Shown here: positions 6,049-11,927 of the stretch, piece after piece | How the letters are laid out: each line of letters starts with the position of its first letter | How positions within the stretch are numbered: the stretch's first letter is position 1 | Source of the DNA: JBBRLG01 sp038231495 | GTDB lineage: Bacteria; Planctomycetota; Planctomycetia; Gemmatales; Gemmataceae | Reading direction: 5' to 3' | Length of the DNA stretch: 12,157 nt | NCBI GenBank assembly: GCA_038231495.1 | Contig: JBBRLG010000187.1 | Location: forward strand, 1-12,157 | The notes under the pieces: model-generated | What the model was told of the DNA's origin: nothing | Database searches by the model: none | The model's input: only the letters and a program-made list of their open reading frames with translations | Position numbers and translations under genes: made by a program

Positions 6049-7425
6049 ATGCCGCGTGTCCTCATTGTCGGCGGCGGCATTTCGGGCCTGGCCCTGGCCT
6101 ACCGGCTCGAACAACTCCGGCCCGACCTCGACGTGACCGTCCTCGAACAGCGGCCGCGCGTCGGCGGCACCATCGACTCTGCCGCGCGCGACGGCTTCCT
6201 CGTCGAAGGCGGACCGAATGGTTTTCTCGACAACAAGCCCTTCACCATCGACCTTTGCCGGGAGCTTGGCCTTGCCGACCGCCTCGTGACCGCGAGTGAG
6301 ACGGCGGCCCGCAACCGCTTCGTCTTGCTCGACGGCAAGCTGCGCAAGCTGCCGAATAGTTTGTGGTCGTTTCTCACCACCGGCGTCCTGAGTTGGCGCA
6401 CCAAGCTGGCCTTCCTCGTCGAACGCATGCAACCGCGGCGCACGGACCCGGCCGACGAATCCATCGACGCCTTCGCGCGCCGCCGGTTCGGCACGGAGGC
6501 CGCCGAAACGTTGGTGGACGCCTTCGTGACGGGCATTTACGCCGGCGACCCGCAACGGTTGAGCCTCGCGGCGTCGTTCCCGCGCCTGGCCGCGCTGGAA
6601 CGCGACTACGGCAGTGTGCTCCGGGGCTTCGCGCAGACGCGGCGCAAGCAACGCGCCGAGGCCAAGGCGCTGGGCAAACCGCTGCAGCGTGCCGGGCAGA
6701 TGTGGTCGTTTCGCGACGGGCTGGGGGTGCTGGTGCAGACGCTGCGCGACCGACTGCGACAGCCGCCGATCTTGGGGGTTGGGGTGGGCGGCGTTTGCCG
6801 GATTGATGGCGCGTGGCGGGTGCGGGGGGACGGGGGGGCGAGCTGGGAGGCGGGGGCCGTGGTGTTGACTTGCCCCGCAACGCCGCAAGCGGCAATCTTG
6901 AGGGAACTCGATCCGGAGTTGGCGGATCGGATTAGGGGTATTAACTACAACCGGGTTGCCGTCGTGGCGCTGGGCTACCGCGCCGGGGACGTGCCGCACC
7001 CGCTGGACGGCTTCGGCTACCTGTCGCCGCAGCGGAGCCGGCGCGACGTGCTCGGCGTGCAGTGGTGCTCGTCCATCTTTCCCGACCGCGCGCCGGCGGG
7101 GACGGTGCTGTTGCGGGCCATGTGCGGCGGCTGGCATCGGGCGGAAATGGTCGATTGGGACGACGACCGCCTGCTGGCCGCCGTCCGCAACGAGTTCCAG
7201 GAGACGATGGGGATTACCGCCGTGCCGGTGTTACACAAGATCGTGCGCTGGGACCGGGCCATTCCGCAGTATGAAATGGGCCACCTCGAACGGGTGGCCT
7301 GGATCGAGGAACGCGCCGCACGTTACCCCGGTCTGTACCTCGGCGGCAACTGCTACCGCGGCGTGGCCCTCAACGATTGTGTCGAACAGGCCGACCTACT
7401 CGCCTGCCGCGTGGCGCTGCGGTAG
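6049..7425 (+). CDS. hemG: Oxygen-dependent protoporphyrinogen/coproporphyrinogen oxidase (HemG/HemY type, 458 aa)
   Basis: This FAD flavoenzyme oxidises protoporphyrinogen IX or coproporphyrinogen III to the porphyrin, near the end of haem synthesis. Which of the two (PPO or CgoX) cannot be read from the sequence. The N-terminal dinucleotide-binding motif is VLIVGGGISGLALAYRLE (4-21), with the ribose-binding Glu33 in VTVLEQRPRVGG. The family block GFLVEGGPNGFL (49-60) and the C-terminal FAD-binding block YLGGNCYRGVALNDCVEQADLLA are clear, and the length is normal for the family. The ATG at 6049 directly opens the FAD motif; no good Shine-Dalgarno precedes it, and a 20-bp hairpin lies just upstream. 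Residues 276-282 (PATPQAA) are encoded by the exact 20-nt arm of that hairpin. Codons 238-303 use unusual G- and T-ending codons and long G-runs (6774-6856). The stop abuts a large palindromic repeat. Confidence 0.93.
   Translation: MPRVLIVGGGISGLALAYRLEQLRPDLDVTVLEQRPRVGGTIDSAARDGFLVEGGPNGFLDNKPFTIDLCRELGLADRLVTASETAARNRFVLLDGKLRKLPNSLWSFLTTGVLSWRTKLAFLVERMQPRRTDPADESIDAFARRRFGTEAAETLVDAFVTGIYAGDPQRLSLAASFPRLAALERDYGSVLRGFAQTRRKQRAEAKALGKPLQRAGQMWSFRDGLGVLVQTLRDRLRQPPILGVGVGGVCRIDGAWRVRGDGGASWEAGAVVLTCPATPQAAILRELDPELADRIRGINYNRVAVVALGYRAGDVPHPLDGFGYLSPQRSRRDVLGVQWCSSIFPDRAPAGTVLLRAMCGGWHRAEMVDWDDDRLLAAVRNEFQETMGITAVPVLHKIVRWDRAIPQYEMGHLERVAWIEERAARYPGLYLGGNCYRGVALNDCVEQADLLACRVALR
6874..6893 (-). 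repeat. Dispersed palindromic repeat, copy 5, inside the hemG coding sequence
   Basis: CCCGCAACGCCGCAAGCGGC is identical over 20 nt to the right arm of the hairpin upstream of hemG (6015-6034), 859 bp away. It starts exactly on a codon boundary and encodes P-A-T-P-Q-A plus most of an Ala codon, in a region where this enzyme family commonly carries a TP-x-x-A segment. The frame is kept. Confidence 0.65.
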
Positions 7426-7559
7426 TTATACTGCCCGCGGCTCAATTTGACACAACCCCCGTAGCCACAAGCGGCCCGCTTGTTGGCTGGGCGAAAGCCT
7501 ACAAGCGGGCCGCTTGTGGCTACGGGATATTGCGTCAAATCCGACCGCGGGCAGTATAA
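7426..7559. repeat. 134-bp palindromic element between convergent genes
   Basis: The outer inverted repeats are TTATACTGCCCGCGG (7426-7440) and its exact complement (7545-7559). The inner arms are a perfect 26-bp inverted repeat (7458-7483 with 7501-7526) containing CACAAGCGGCCCGCTTGT. The 17-nt loop forms a further GGCT/AGCC mini-stem. The joining segments are partly matched (AATTTGAC and GTCAAAT). It starts at the base after the hemG stop and ends 16 nt from the stop of the convergent HD-GYP gene. It may act as a bidirectional 3'-end structure, although no T-tract is present. The defined ends also fit a non-autonomous mobile element; no target duplication is clear. Confidence 0.8.
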
Positions 7560-7575
7560 GATAGGTCCACGCGAC

Positions 7576-8619
7576 TCAATTGGGTGCGGCCATTTCCAGG
7601 CAGGCGATTTCCGGGATCAGCTTCAAGAACTCGCCGACCAGGTACGGGTCGAACTGCGTGCCCGCGCCGGCCGCCAAGATTTGCTGGACCTGGGCCACTG
7701 GCATGGCGGCGCGGTAAGCCCGCGAGGTGGTCATGGCGTCGAAACAGTCGGGGAGGGTGATGAGCCGGGCCAACAGCGGAATGGCGTCGCCGGACAGGCC
7801 GTCGGGGTAGCCCTGGCCGTCGTAACGCTCGTGATGGCCGCGAATGCCGGCCAGCACCGTCTTGTTGGTGACGATCGTCTTGAGAATGCGCTCCGAAATG
7901 ACCGGGTGCTCGCGGATCACTTGGTACTCGTCCGGCGTCAGGGCCGCGGGCTTGTTGAGGATCGCCTCCGGCACGCCGATCTTGCCGATGTCGTGCATCT
8001 TGGCCGCCAGCCGTAGTTGCTTGTGGACGCGCGGTTCCAGCTTCAGGGCGTCGGCCAGTCGGGACGCGTAGAGGCTGACGCGCCGCGAGTGGCCCGCCGT
8101 GTAGGCGTCGCGCTCCTCCATGCTCCGCACCAGCCCTTCAATGGCCGACAGGAACGTCGTGCGCACCCGCCGGGTTTGGCGGCGGACCGTCTTTTCGAGC
8201 TGGGCGCGGTAACGACGGTTTTCCTGCTGGTAATAATAGTCGCGCGCCGTCGTTTCCAGGACGTGCCGAAACTCGTCGAGCTTGATCGGCTTGAAAAAGT
8301 AGTGGTGGGCGCCGGCGCGCAGGCACTCCTCGGCGGCGTCGGGGTCGTTGCCGGCCGTCAGGACGATGATGTTGATCTCCGGCCAACGGCGGCGGATTTC
8401 ATGGACCAGCCACACGCCGCCCTTGCCCGGCATGCGCAGGTCGGTCACGACGATCGGCGTCGGCTGTTTTTCCAGCAGTAGCAGCGCCTGCTCCGCCGAG
8501 TTGGCGGCCTGACACCGGTAATGCCACGCCCGCGCCGCCCGCACCAACACGTCCTGTGCCATCGGCTCGTCGTCGACCACCGTGACGGTGACGACGTCCG
8601 CGTTACTCTCAACTAGCAT
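7576..8619 (-). CDS. Response regulator with REC and HD-GYP domains (347 aa)
   Basis: This is a two-component regulator whose output domain is a probable cyclic-di-GMP phosphodiesterase. The receiver domain spans about 10-125, with acidic pocket Asp16/Asp17, phospho-acceptor Asp60 (VVTDLRMPG), Thr88 and Lys110 (FFKPIK). A coiled linker (125-155, DYYYQQENRRYRAQLEK) leads to the HD-GYP domain at about 158-335. Its signature residues are His177 (AGHSRRV), His209-Asp210 (KMHDIGKIG), His238 (REHP), HHERYDGQGYPDGLSG (262-277) and Asp291 in LPDCFDAM. All main metal ligands are visible, so activity is likely. I took the ATG at 8619 rather than the longer frame because GAGG sits 7 nt before it and the receiver begins soon after. 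No partner kinase lies in the window. It is convergent with hemG and divergent from the aminotransferase gene. Confidence 0.93.
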   Translation of the reverse strand: MLVESNADVVTVTVVDDEPMAQDVLVRAARAWHYRCQAANSAEQALLLLEKQPTPIVVTDLRMPGKGGVWLVHEIRRRWPEINIIVLTAGNDPDAAEECLRAGAHHYFFKPIKLDEFRHVLETTARDYYYQQENRRYRAQLEKTVRRQTRRVRTTFLSAIEGLVRSMEERDAYTAGHSRRVSLYASRLADALKLEPRVHKQLRLAAKMHDIGKIGVPEAILNKPAALTPDEYQVIREHPVISERILKTIVTNKTVLAGIRGHHERYDGQGYPDGLSGDAIPLLARLITLPDCFDAMTTSRAYRAAMPVAQVQQILAAGAGTQFDPYLVGEFLKLIPEIACLEMAAPN

Positions 8620-8888
8620 TGCTTCGCCTCGGGTCGTCAGCGGTTCCCATTCCGTTCGCGTCTGAAACGACCAGCAAAGTTTCGCGGCCGGTCCGTCCGG
8701 TTGCAGGCGAAGCAACGCGGACCACCTCTTCTGCCTGGCTCTTATGCGTTCGTCGATTACCGAGAGGTTTCAGGTATGAGAATAGTCTACGACGCACTTC
8801 CGGCGTCCGCAAGGAATTCCGACCCGGCCGGCAATTTTATCAGAAATCGTACGGCAGGTGTTTTGGGTATCCGCGAACCGTATAAAAA
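8620..8888. other. Non-coding divergent intergenic region
   Basis: With the structured element that follows it separates the HD-GYP and aminotransferase genes by 384 bp. A weak minus-strand promoter candidate, TTGCGG-N17-TAGACT, can be read at about 8786-8814. A TATAAA box at 8881-8886 could serve the aminotransferase gene but lacks a good -35 box. If it is used, the palindromic element at 8889-8952 would be at the 5' end of that mRNA. I see no credible small gene. Confidence 0.35.
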
Positions 8889-8973
8889 GTCGTGGAGCAC
8901 GCGGCCCGCGTGCTAACCGCCCGCCACGCCGGCGGGCCGCTTACTCCACGACATGCTAACCGACCTGCTAACC
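8889..8973. repeat. Three-stem palindromic element with three TGCTAACC direct repeats
   Basis: GTCGTGGAG (8889-8897) pairs with CTCCACGAC (8944-8952). Inside are a hairpin CACGCG-GCC-CGCGTG (8898-8912) and a second hairpin GCCCGCC-N5-GGCGGGC (8919-8937), giving a three-way junction. TGCTAACC occurs at 8911-8918, 8954-8961 and 8966-8973. The pair GCGGCCCGC...GCGGGCCGC is shared with the element at 7426-7559, so the two may belong to one repeat family. It ends 30 nt before the aminotransferase ATG and could be part of its leader RNA. Confidence 0.6.
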
Positions 8974-9003
8974 TCCGTCCTTTGACAGGGGAATCCGGCA
9001 CCC

Positions 9004-10209
9004 ATGCTCGATCCGTTCTGGTCCGCGGCGCGGGCGCGGATGCACCTCGACCCGACGGTCATCAACCTGAACACCGGCTCGTTCGGCCCGGTGCCGCGGC
9101 CCGTGTTCGACCGCGCCACCGAGCTGCGCCTGCTGCTCGCCGCCGGGCCGATGGACTTTTTCGTCCGCCGGCTGCCGCCTTTGCTGTGGGAGGCGCGCGA
9201 ACGGCTAGCGGCCTTCCTCGGCGGCGACCCGCGCCGGCTCGTCTTCACCGAAAATGTGACCACCGCCGTCAACCTCGTCGCCTCGTCGCTGACGTTGGCC
9301 GCGCCGGGCGAAATCCTGCTCAGCGACCACGAGTACGGGGCCATGCACTGGTGCTGGGAGCGTGCCGCCCAGCGCCTCGGCCTGACGCTGCGCACGTTCC
9401 CGCTGCCGTTGCTGGCGTCGTCTCCGCAAGAGATCGTCGATGTCGCTTGTCGGGCGCTGAACGAACGGACGCGCCTGTTGTTCTTCAGCCACGTCCTGTC
9501 GCCGACGGGGCTGGTGCTACCGGCGCGGCAGTTGTGCGCCGAGGCCCGGCGACGCGGCGTCGTCACCGTGGTGGACGGTGCCCACGCGCCGGCGTTCGTG
9601 CCGCTGAACGTGGAGGAGGTCGGTGCCGACTACTACGGCTCGAACTGTCACAAGTGGCTGCTAGCGCCGACGGGGGCGGGCTTCCTCTACCTCGGCCCCG
9701 GCGCGTGGGAGCGTTTGCAACCGTTGCAAGTCAGCTGGGGCTGGCGGCCGGAGCGCGACAAGCTCGACGAGCGCGACGAGTTCGGCTCGACGCCGCGGTT
9801 GCGTTACCTGGAATTCGAGGGGACGCGCGACCCGTGCGCGTGGTTGGCGATCCCGGCGGCGATCGACTTCCAGGCGGAGATCGGCGTCGAGCGCATCCGC
9901 GCCCGCATCGGCGAACTGACGCGCTACGTCCGGCAGCGTCTCGACGGCCTGGCCGGTCTGAAGCTGACGACGCCGGACCACCCGGAAATGCACGGTGCGT
10001 TGACGGCGTTCCGATTGCCGCCGGGTCTCGACCCGGTCGCGCTGCGTCGCGGCTTGTGGGAAGGGTATCGCATTGAAGCGCCGATCATCGAACGGCCGGA
10101 AGGGCTGTTGATCCGTACTTCGACGCATTTTTACAACACGGAGGCAGAGGTGGACCGGCTGGCAGAGGTGTTGCCGGGGGTGTTGGCGCGTTGCCGTGTA
10201 ATACAATGA
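9004..10209 (+). CDS. Class V PLP-dependent aminotransferase, isopenicillin N epimerase-like (401 aa)
   Basis: This is a fold-type I PLP enzyme of the class V (NifS/CefD-like) group. The N-terminus INLNTGSFGPVPRPVF (20-35) is typical of the isopenicillin-N-epimerase-like branch. ENVTTAVN (83-90) forms part of the cofactor phosphate site. DGAHAP (191-196) supplies the Asp191 that contacts the PLP ring nitrogen, and SNCHKWLLAPTGAGFLY (213-229) carries the Schiff-base Lys217. The length and order are complete. The substrate is not decided by the sequence: most bacterial members are annotated epimerase, cysteine desulfurase-like or kynureninase-like, and there is no Cys-loop signature of a true cysteine desulfurase. 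It is cytoplasmic, without a signal peptide. The start at 9004 is supported by AGGGGA (about 8985-8990), a rather long 13-nt spacing. It appears to be its own transcription unit. Confidence 0.9.
   Translation: MLDPFWSAARARMHLDPTVINLNTGSFGPVPRPVFDRATELRLLLAAGPMDFFVRRLPPLLWEARERLAAFLGGDPRRLVFTENVTTAVNLVASSLTLAAPGEILLSDHEYGAMHWCWERAAQRLGLTLRTFPLPLLASSPQEIVDVACRALNERTRLLFFSHVLSPTGLVLPARQLCAEARRRGVVTVVDGAHAPAFVPLNVEEVGADYYGSNCHKWLLAPTGAGFLYLGPGAWERLQPLQVSWGWRPERDKLDERDEFGSTPRLRYLEFEGTRDPCAWLAIPAAIDFQAEIGVERIRARIGELTRYVRQRLDGLAGLKLTTPDHPEMHGALTAFRLPPGLDPVALRRGLWEGYRIEAPIIERPEGLLIRTSTHFYNTEAEVDRLAEVLPGVLARCRVIQ
10202..10207 (+). promoter_or_regulatory. Possible -10 box for the coupled pair
   Basis: TACAAT matches TATAAT at five of six positions and overlaps the end of the aminotransferase coding sequence, about 48 nt before the next ATG. 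No good -35 box is spaced correctly, so the pair might instead be transcribed from upstream. Confidence 0.28.
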
Positions 10210-10255
10210 TCGTCGGGCGAATCGGACTTCAGCAAGTTTCAGGCTTTGAATCGTT

Positions 10256-10669
10256 ATGGCCACACCCCAAATCCCCGAAGGCCGTTGCCCTCACTGCCGG
10301 GGTCCGGTCGTGGATCTCTTCGCGGAATGGACCGACGATTATCAAACGAAAGAAGGGAAACGGGCGATCCTCGGCGGCGAAGTGGTGTTCGACTGTTACT
10401 ACTGCCAGAAACCTCTGCAACTGGTCCTTCCGCTCGCGGTGATTTTGCCCCAAAAGGAGCCGGCCCACTATCGGTTGGCGAAAAGGGTCAAGTCGCGGTG
10501 TGAAGCGTGGCTCCAGAGTCAGCACCCCGGCAATGCGCTGTCGCAGGTGGTGGAAATGGCGAACTGGCGTTATCGGGACCAATGGGCTTTTGACGGGTAT
10601 AATTGGCAGGAGGGCGAAATCCATCGCCACGGGCACGATTCGCCGCCCCCTCTTGGAGACAACCCATGA
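10256..10669 (+). CDS. Small zinc-ribbon protein (137 aa), function unknown
   Basis: I do not recognise a named family. Two CxxC knuckles, CPHC (11-14) and CYYC (47-50), separated by 32 residues, are the mark of a zinc ribbon, a fold that binds nucleic acid or protein. Between them is an acidic, aromatic segment (DLFAEWTDDYQTKEGKR). A hydrophobic strand region (LQLVLPLAVILP, 55-66) and a helical part (HYRLAKRVKSRCEAWLQ) follow. A Trp-rich stretch (ANWRYRDQWAFDGYNWQEGE, 102-121) and a short His/Pro tail end the protein. There is no signal peptide, so it is cytoplasmic. The ATG at 10256 lacks a strong Shine-Dalgarno, but the zinc knuckle begins ten residues later. It overlaps the next gene by ATGA, so the two are translated as a unit and probably act together. 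Confidence 0.78.
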   Translation: MATPQIPEGRCPHCRGPVVDLFAEWTDDYQTKEGKRAILGGEVVFDCYYCQKPLQLVLPLAVILPQKEPAHYRLAKRVKSRCEAWLQSQHPGNALSQVVEMANWRYRDQWAFDGYNWQEGEIHRHGHDSPPPLGDNP

Positions 10670-11061
10670 AGCTTACATCGGAAGAAGCGCGCTTCCTGAC
10701 CGCCCTGTTGCGCGAACAGAATCAAAGCGGGTGCCGGGGTCCGGCCCACGACCTCTTGCGCTCCAATGCTTACCCGAATGCGCCGTTGATCGGGCCGGGT
10801 GCAATCGCCTTCTCCTACGAAACCGTGCCCCTGACCAGCCTTCTGCTCCGGGAATTCACCGACTTGCAACAAATCGACGACTTCCTCCACAAAGTCGAAC
10901 CCGTCGCCGGTCTTGGCTGGCCGTGGCCCTCCGCCACGGAATATCAAGCGCGTCTCGAACTGGCCCGGCGGGAATGGACGGGCGGGAGTACCCAGACCGG
11001 ACCCGCTCGTAACGGGACAGAAATGAAATCCGTGCCGGTAAGGGTTTCCAGGAATGCCTGA
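10666..11061 (+). CDS. Unrecognised 131-aa protein translationally coupled to the zinc-ribbon gene
   Basis: I do not recognise the family. The N-terminus LTSEEARFLTALLREQNQSGCRGPAHDLLR (3-32) is helical and could be a small helix-turn-helix-like region, but this is not certain. A Pro/Gly-rich middle (NAYPNAPLIGPGAIAFSYETVPLTSLLL) and an acidic helix (DLQQIDDFLHKVEP) follow, then WPWPSATEYQARLELARREW (85-104). The last 25 residues are polar and look unstructured. There are no membrane segments. The ATG (10666) lies in ATGA with the stop of the upstream gene, and GGAG sits 7 nt before it (10655-10658). A palindromic repeat starts 1 nt after the stop. The role is unknown; pairing with a zinc-ribbon partner is the main clue. 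Confidence 0.75.
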   Translation: MKLTSEEARFLTALLREQNQSGCRGPAHDLLRSNAYPNAPLIGPGAIAFSYETVPLTSLLLREFTDLQQIDDFLHKVEPVAGLGWPWPSATEYQARLELARREWTGGSTQTGPARNGTEMKSVPVRVSRNA

Positions 11062-11062
11062 A

Positions 11063-11130
11063 TTGAACCGCCCAGACGCCATGAGCGCCAAGAGTAGAAT
11101 CTTGGCGCTCTTGGCGTCTGGGCGGTTCAA
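11063..11130. repeat. 68-bp palindromic element with TTGAACCGCC ends
   Basis: The two 31-nt arms (11063-11093 and 11100-11130) are complementary at 30 of 31 positions around a 6-nt loop (GTAGAA). The only mismatch involves position 11082. The ends TTGAACCGCC and the internal GCGCCAAGA are shared with the larger element at 4522-4694. It starts 1 nt after a stop codon. CGGGTTTTCT follows at 11131, so on the plus strand it could work as a terminator. Confidence 0.82.
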
Positions 11131-11190
11131 CGGGTTTTCTTACCGCGTCAGACACGGCGTCCGCGTCATCCAAAGACGGTCAGACAATGT

Positions 11191-11219
11191 TTGGCGCGGG
11201 TCGGCGGGACTGCTACCAT
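11191..11219 (+). promoter_or_regulatory. Candidate promoter of the universal stress protein gene
   Basis: TTGGCG (11191-11196) and TACCAT (11214-11219) are separated by 17 nt; each matches the sigma70 consensus at four of six positions. They lie between the palindromic element and the start codon, giving a leader of about 47 nt. Confidence 0.4.
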
Positions 11220-11257
11220 ACGGCAGAGGGACCATCCTATCGCGTGTGCCGTGCAAA

Positions 11258-11268
11258 TAAGGAGGTGA
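11258..11268 (+). promoter_or_regulatory. Near-perfect ribosome binding site
   Basis: TAAGGAGGTGA covers the complete complement of the usual 16S 3' end (TCACCTCCTT). It ends 4 nt before the ATG at 11273. It is much stronger than any other site in the window and suggests high translation of the stress protein. Confidence 0.75.
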
Positions 11269-11272
11269 GGGC

Positions 11273-11740
11273 ATGATCCGGGTGAAGAAGATTTTGTACC
11301 CGACGGACTTCTCGTCGTACTCCAACCAGGCGTACTTCCATGCCGTGGCGCTGGCCGAGAACCATCAGGCCGGCCTCACCGCGCTGTTCGTCTACACGCC
11401 CGACATGATCACGCCCGGCCAGCCGCCGGACGAGGCCAGCGCCCGGCGCTACTGGCAGAACCAACTCGAACAGATCCGCCCCGTCGATCCGCGCATCGTC
11501 GTGCGGCACGTCCTGCTCGTCGGCGACCCGGCACGCGAGATCGTCCGCTTCGGCCGCGACGCCAACATGGACCTGATCGTCATGGGCACGCACGGCCGCA
11601 CCGGCCTGGAACGGCTGCTCCTGGGCAGTGTCGCCGAGCATGTGATGAAAGAGGCGTCCTGCTCGGTCCTGGTGGTGAAGTTGCCGCGCGGCGTGCCGGC
11701 CACGGAGACGCCCGAAGTCGCCGGCGCCGTCGGTCGCTAG
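11273..11740 (+). CDS. Universal stress protein, UspA family (155 aa)
   Basis: This is a cytoplasmic single-domain Usp with the ATP-binding (Rossmann-like) alpha/beta fold. The N-terminal strand and turn KKILYPTDFSSYSNQA (5-20) carry Asp12, which contacts the nucleotide in family members. The signature G-2X-G-9X-G-S is intact: Gly105 and Gly108 in GTHGRTG and Gly118-Ser119 in LLLGS, so it should be of the ATP-binding type. The C-terminal strand CSVLVVK (130-136) is typical. A short Ala/Pro/Glu tail follows (137-155). Such proteins help cells survive stress, with no single reaction known. The start is fixed by the exceptional ribosome binding site. It is probably monocistronic, as a palindromic structure follows the stop at once. 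Confidence 0.94.
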   Translation: MIRVKKILYPTDFSSYSNQAYFHAVALAENHQAGLTALFVYTPDMITPGQPPDEASARRYWQNQLEQIRPVDPRIVVRHVLLVGDPAREIVRFGRDANMDLIVMGTHGRTGLERLLLGSVAEHVMKEASCSVLVVKLPRGVPATETPEVAGAVGR

Positions 11741-11806
11741 AACCGCCTGCCCTCAACAAGGGCGTCGCACTGCAATGCCGCAAGCGGCCAAGGCGGTTCG
11801 ACGCCC
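11740..11806. repeat. Nested palindromes after the stress protein gene, including dispersed repeat copy 6
   Basis: GAACCGCC (11740-11747) is complementary to GGCGGTTC (11792-11799). GGGCGTCG (11760-11767) is complementary to CGACGCCC (11799-11806). The dispersed repeat GCCGCTTGCGGCATTGC lies between them on the minus strand (11772-11788). The two long-range stems interlock, so they cannot both form without a pseudoknot. GAACCGCC is also the end of the element family at 4522 and 11063. A run of C then TTTAG follows, so it may serve as a weak terminator. Confidence 0.5.
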
Positions 11807-11842
11807 CCCCTTTAGAAAAATAACCTACACTGGCAATTTTTG

Positions 11843-11867
11843 GGAATAAAGAGTGGGCCGGCGCGTC
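11843..11867 (+). promoter_or_regulatory. Candidate ECF sigma factor promoter for the lipoprotein gene
   Basis: GGAAT (11843-11847) followed by 16 nt and CGTC (11864-11867) fits the general pattern of ECF-type promoters (GGAAC/T, about 16 nt, CGTC). Planctomycetes have many ECF sigma factors. No good sigma70 boxes are seen here. The leader would be about 80 nt and would contain the three hairpins. Confidence 0.3.
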
Positions 11868-11871
11868 ATGT

Positions 11872-11927
11872 CTCATAAGATGAGTCCAGCCACCGTGGCT
11901 GATTTGGGGAAGCCTTTCCTGCTTCCC
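11872..11927 (+). other. Leader RNA with three consecutive hairpins
   Basis: Three small perfect stems follow each other: CTCAT-AAG-ATGAG (11872-11884), CAGCCA-CCG-TGGCTG (11887-11901) and GGGAAGC-N7-GCTTCCC (11907-11927). The ribosome binding site AAAGGA (11938-11943) comes 10 nt later. Such an ordered leader may be a regulatory RNA or an mRNA-stabilising structure. I do not recognise a known riboswitch. Confidence 0.5.

Noticed and set aside
4828..7137. 769-aa open frame on the minus strand
   Set aside because: It runs antisense to two real genes (thioredoxin-like and hemG). Its residues are the usual Arg/Pro/Ala/Gln shadow composition, and it crosses a perfect intergenic hairpin.
8776..8916. 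Small plus-strand frame of about 46 aa
   Set aside because: It runs into the palindromic element, has no domain or conserved look, and its upstream purine-rich stretch is not a clear ribosome binding site.
8889..8973. tRNA-like cloverleaf or T-box
   Set aside because: Three stems are present, but there is no T-loop consensus, no anticodon arm, no CCA-compatible end and no T-box sequence. A palindromic repeat explains it better.
8911..8973. CRISPR-like direct repeats (TGCTAACC)
   Set aside because: The units are 8 nt with uneven short spacing (35 and 4 nt), far below CRISPR repeat and spacer sizes, and no cas gene is present.
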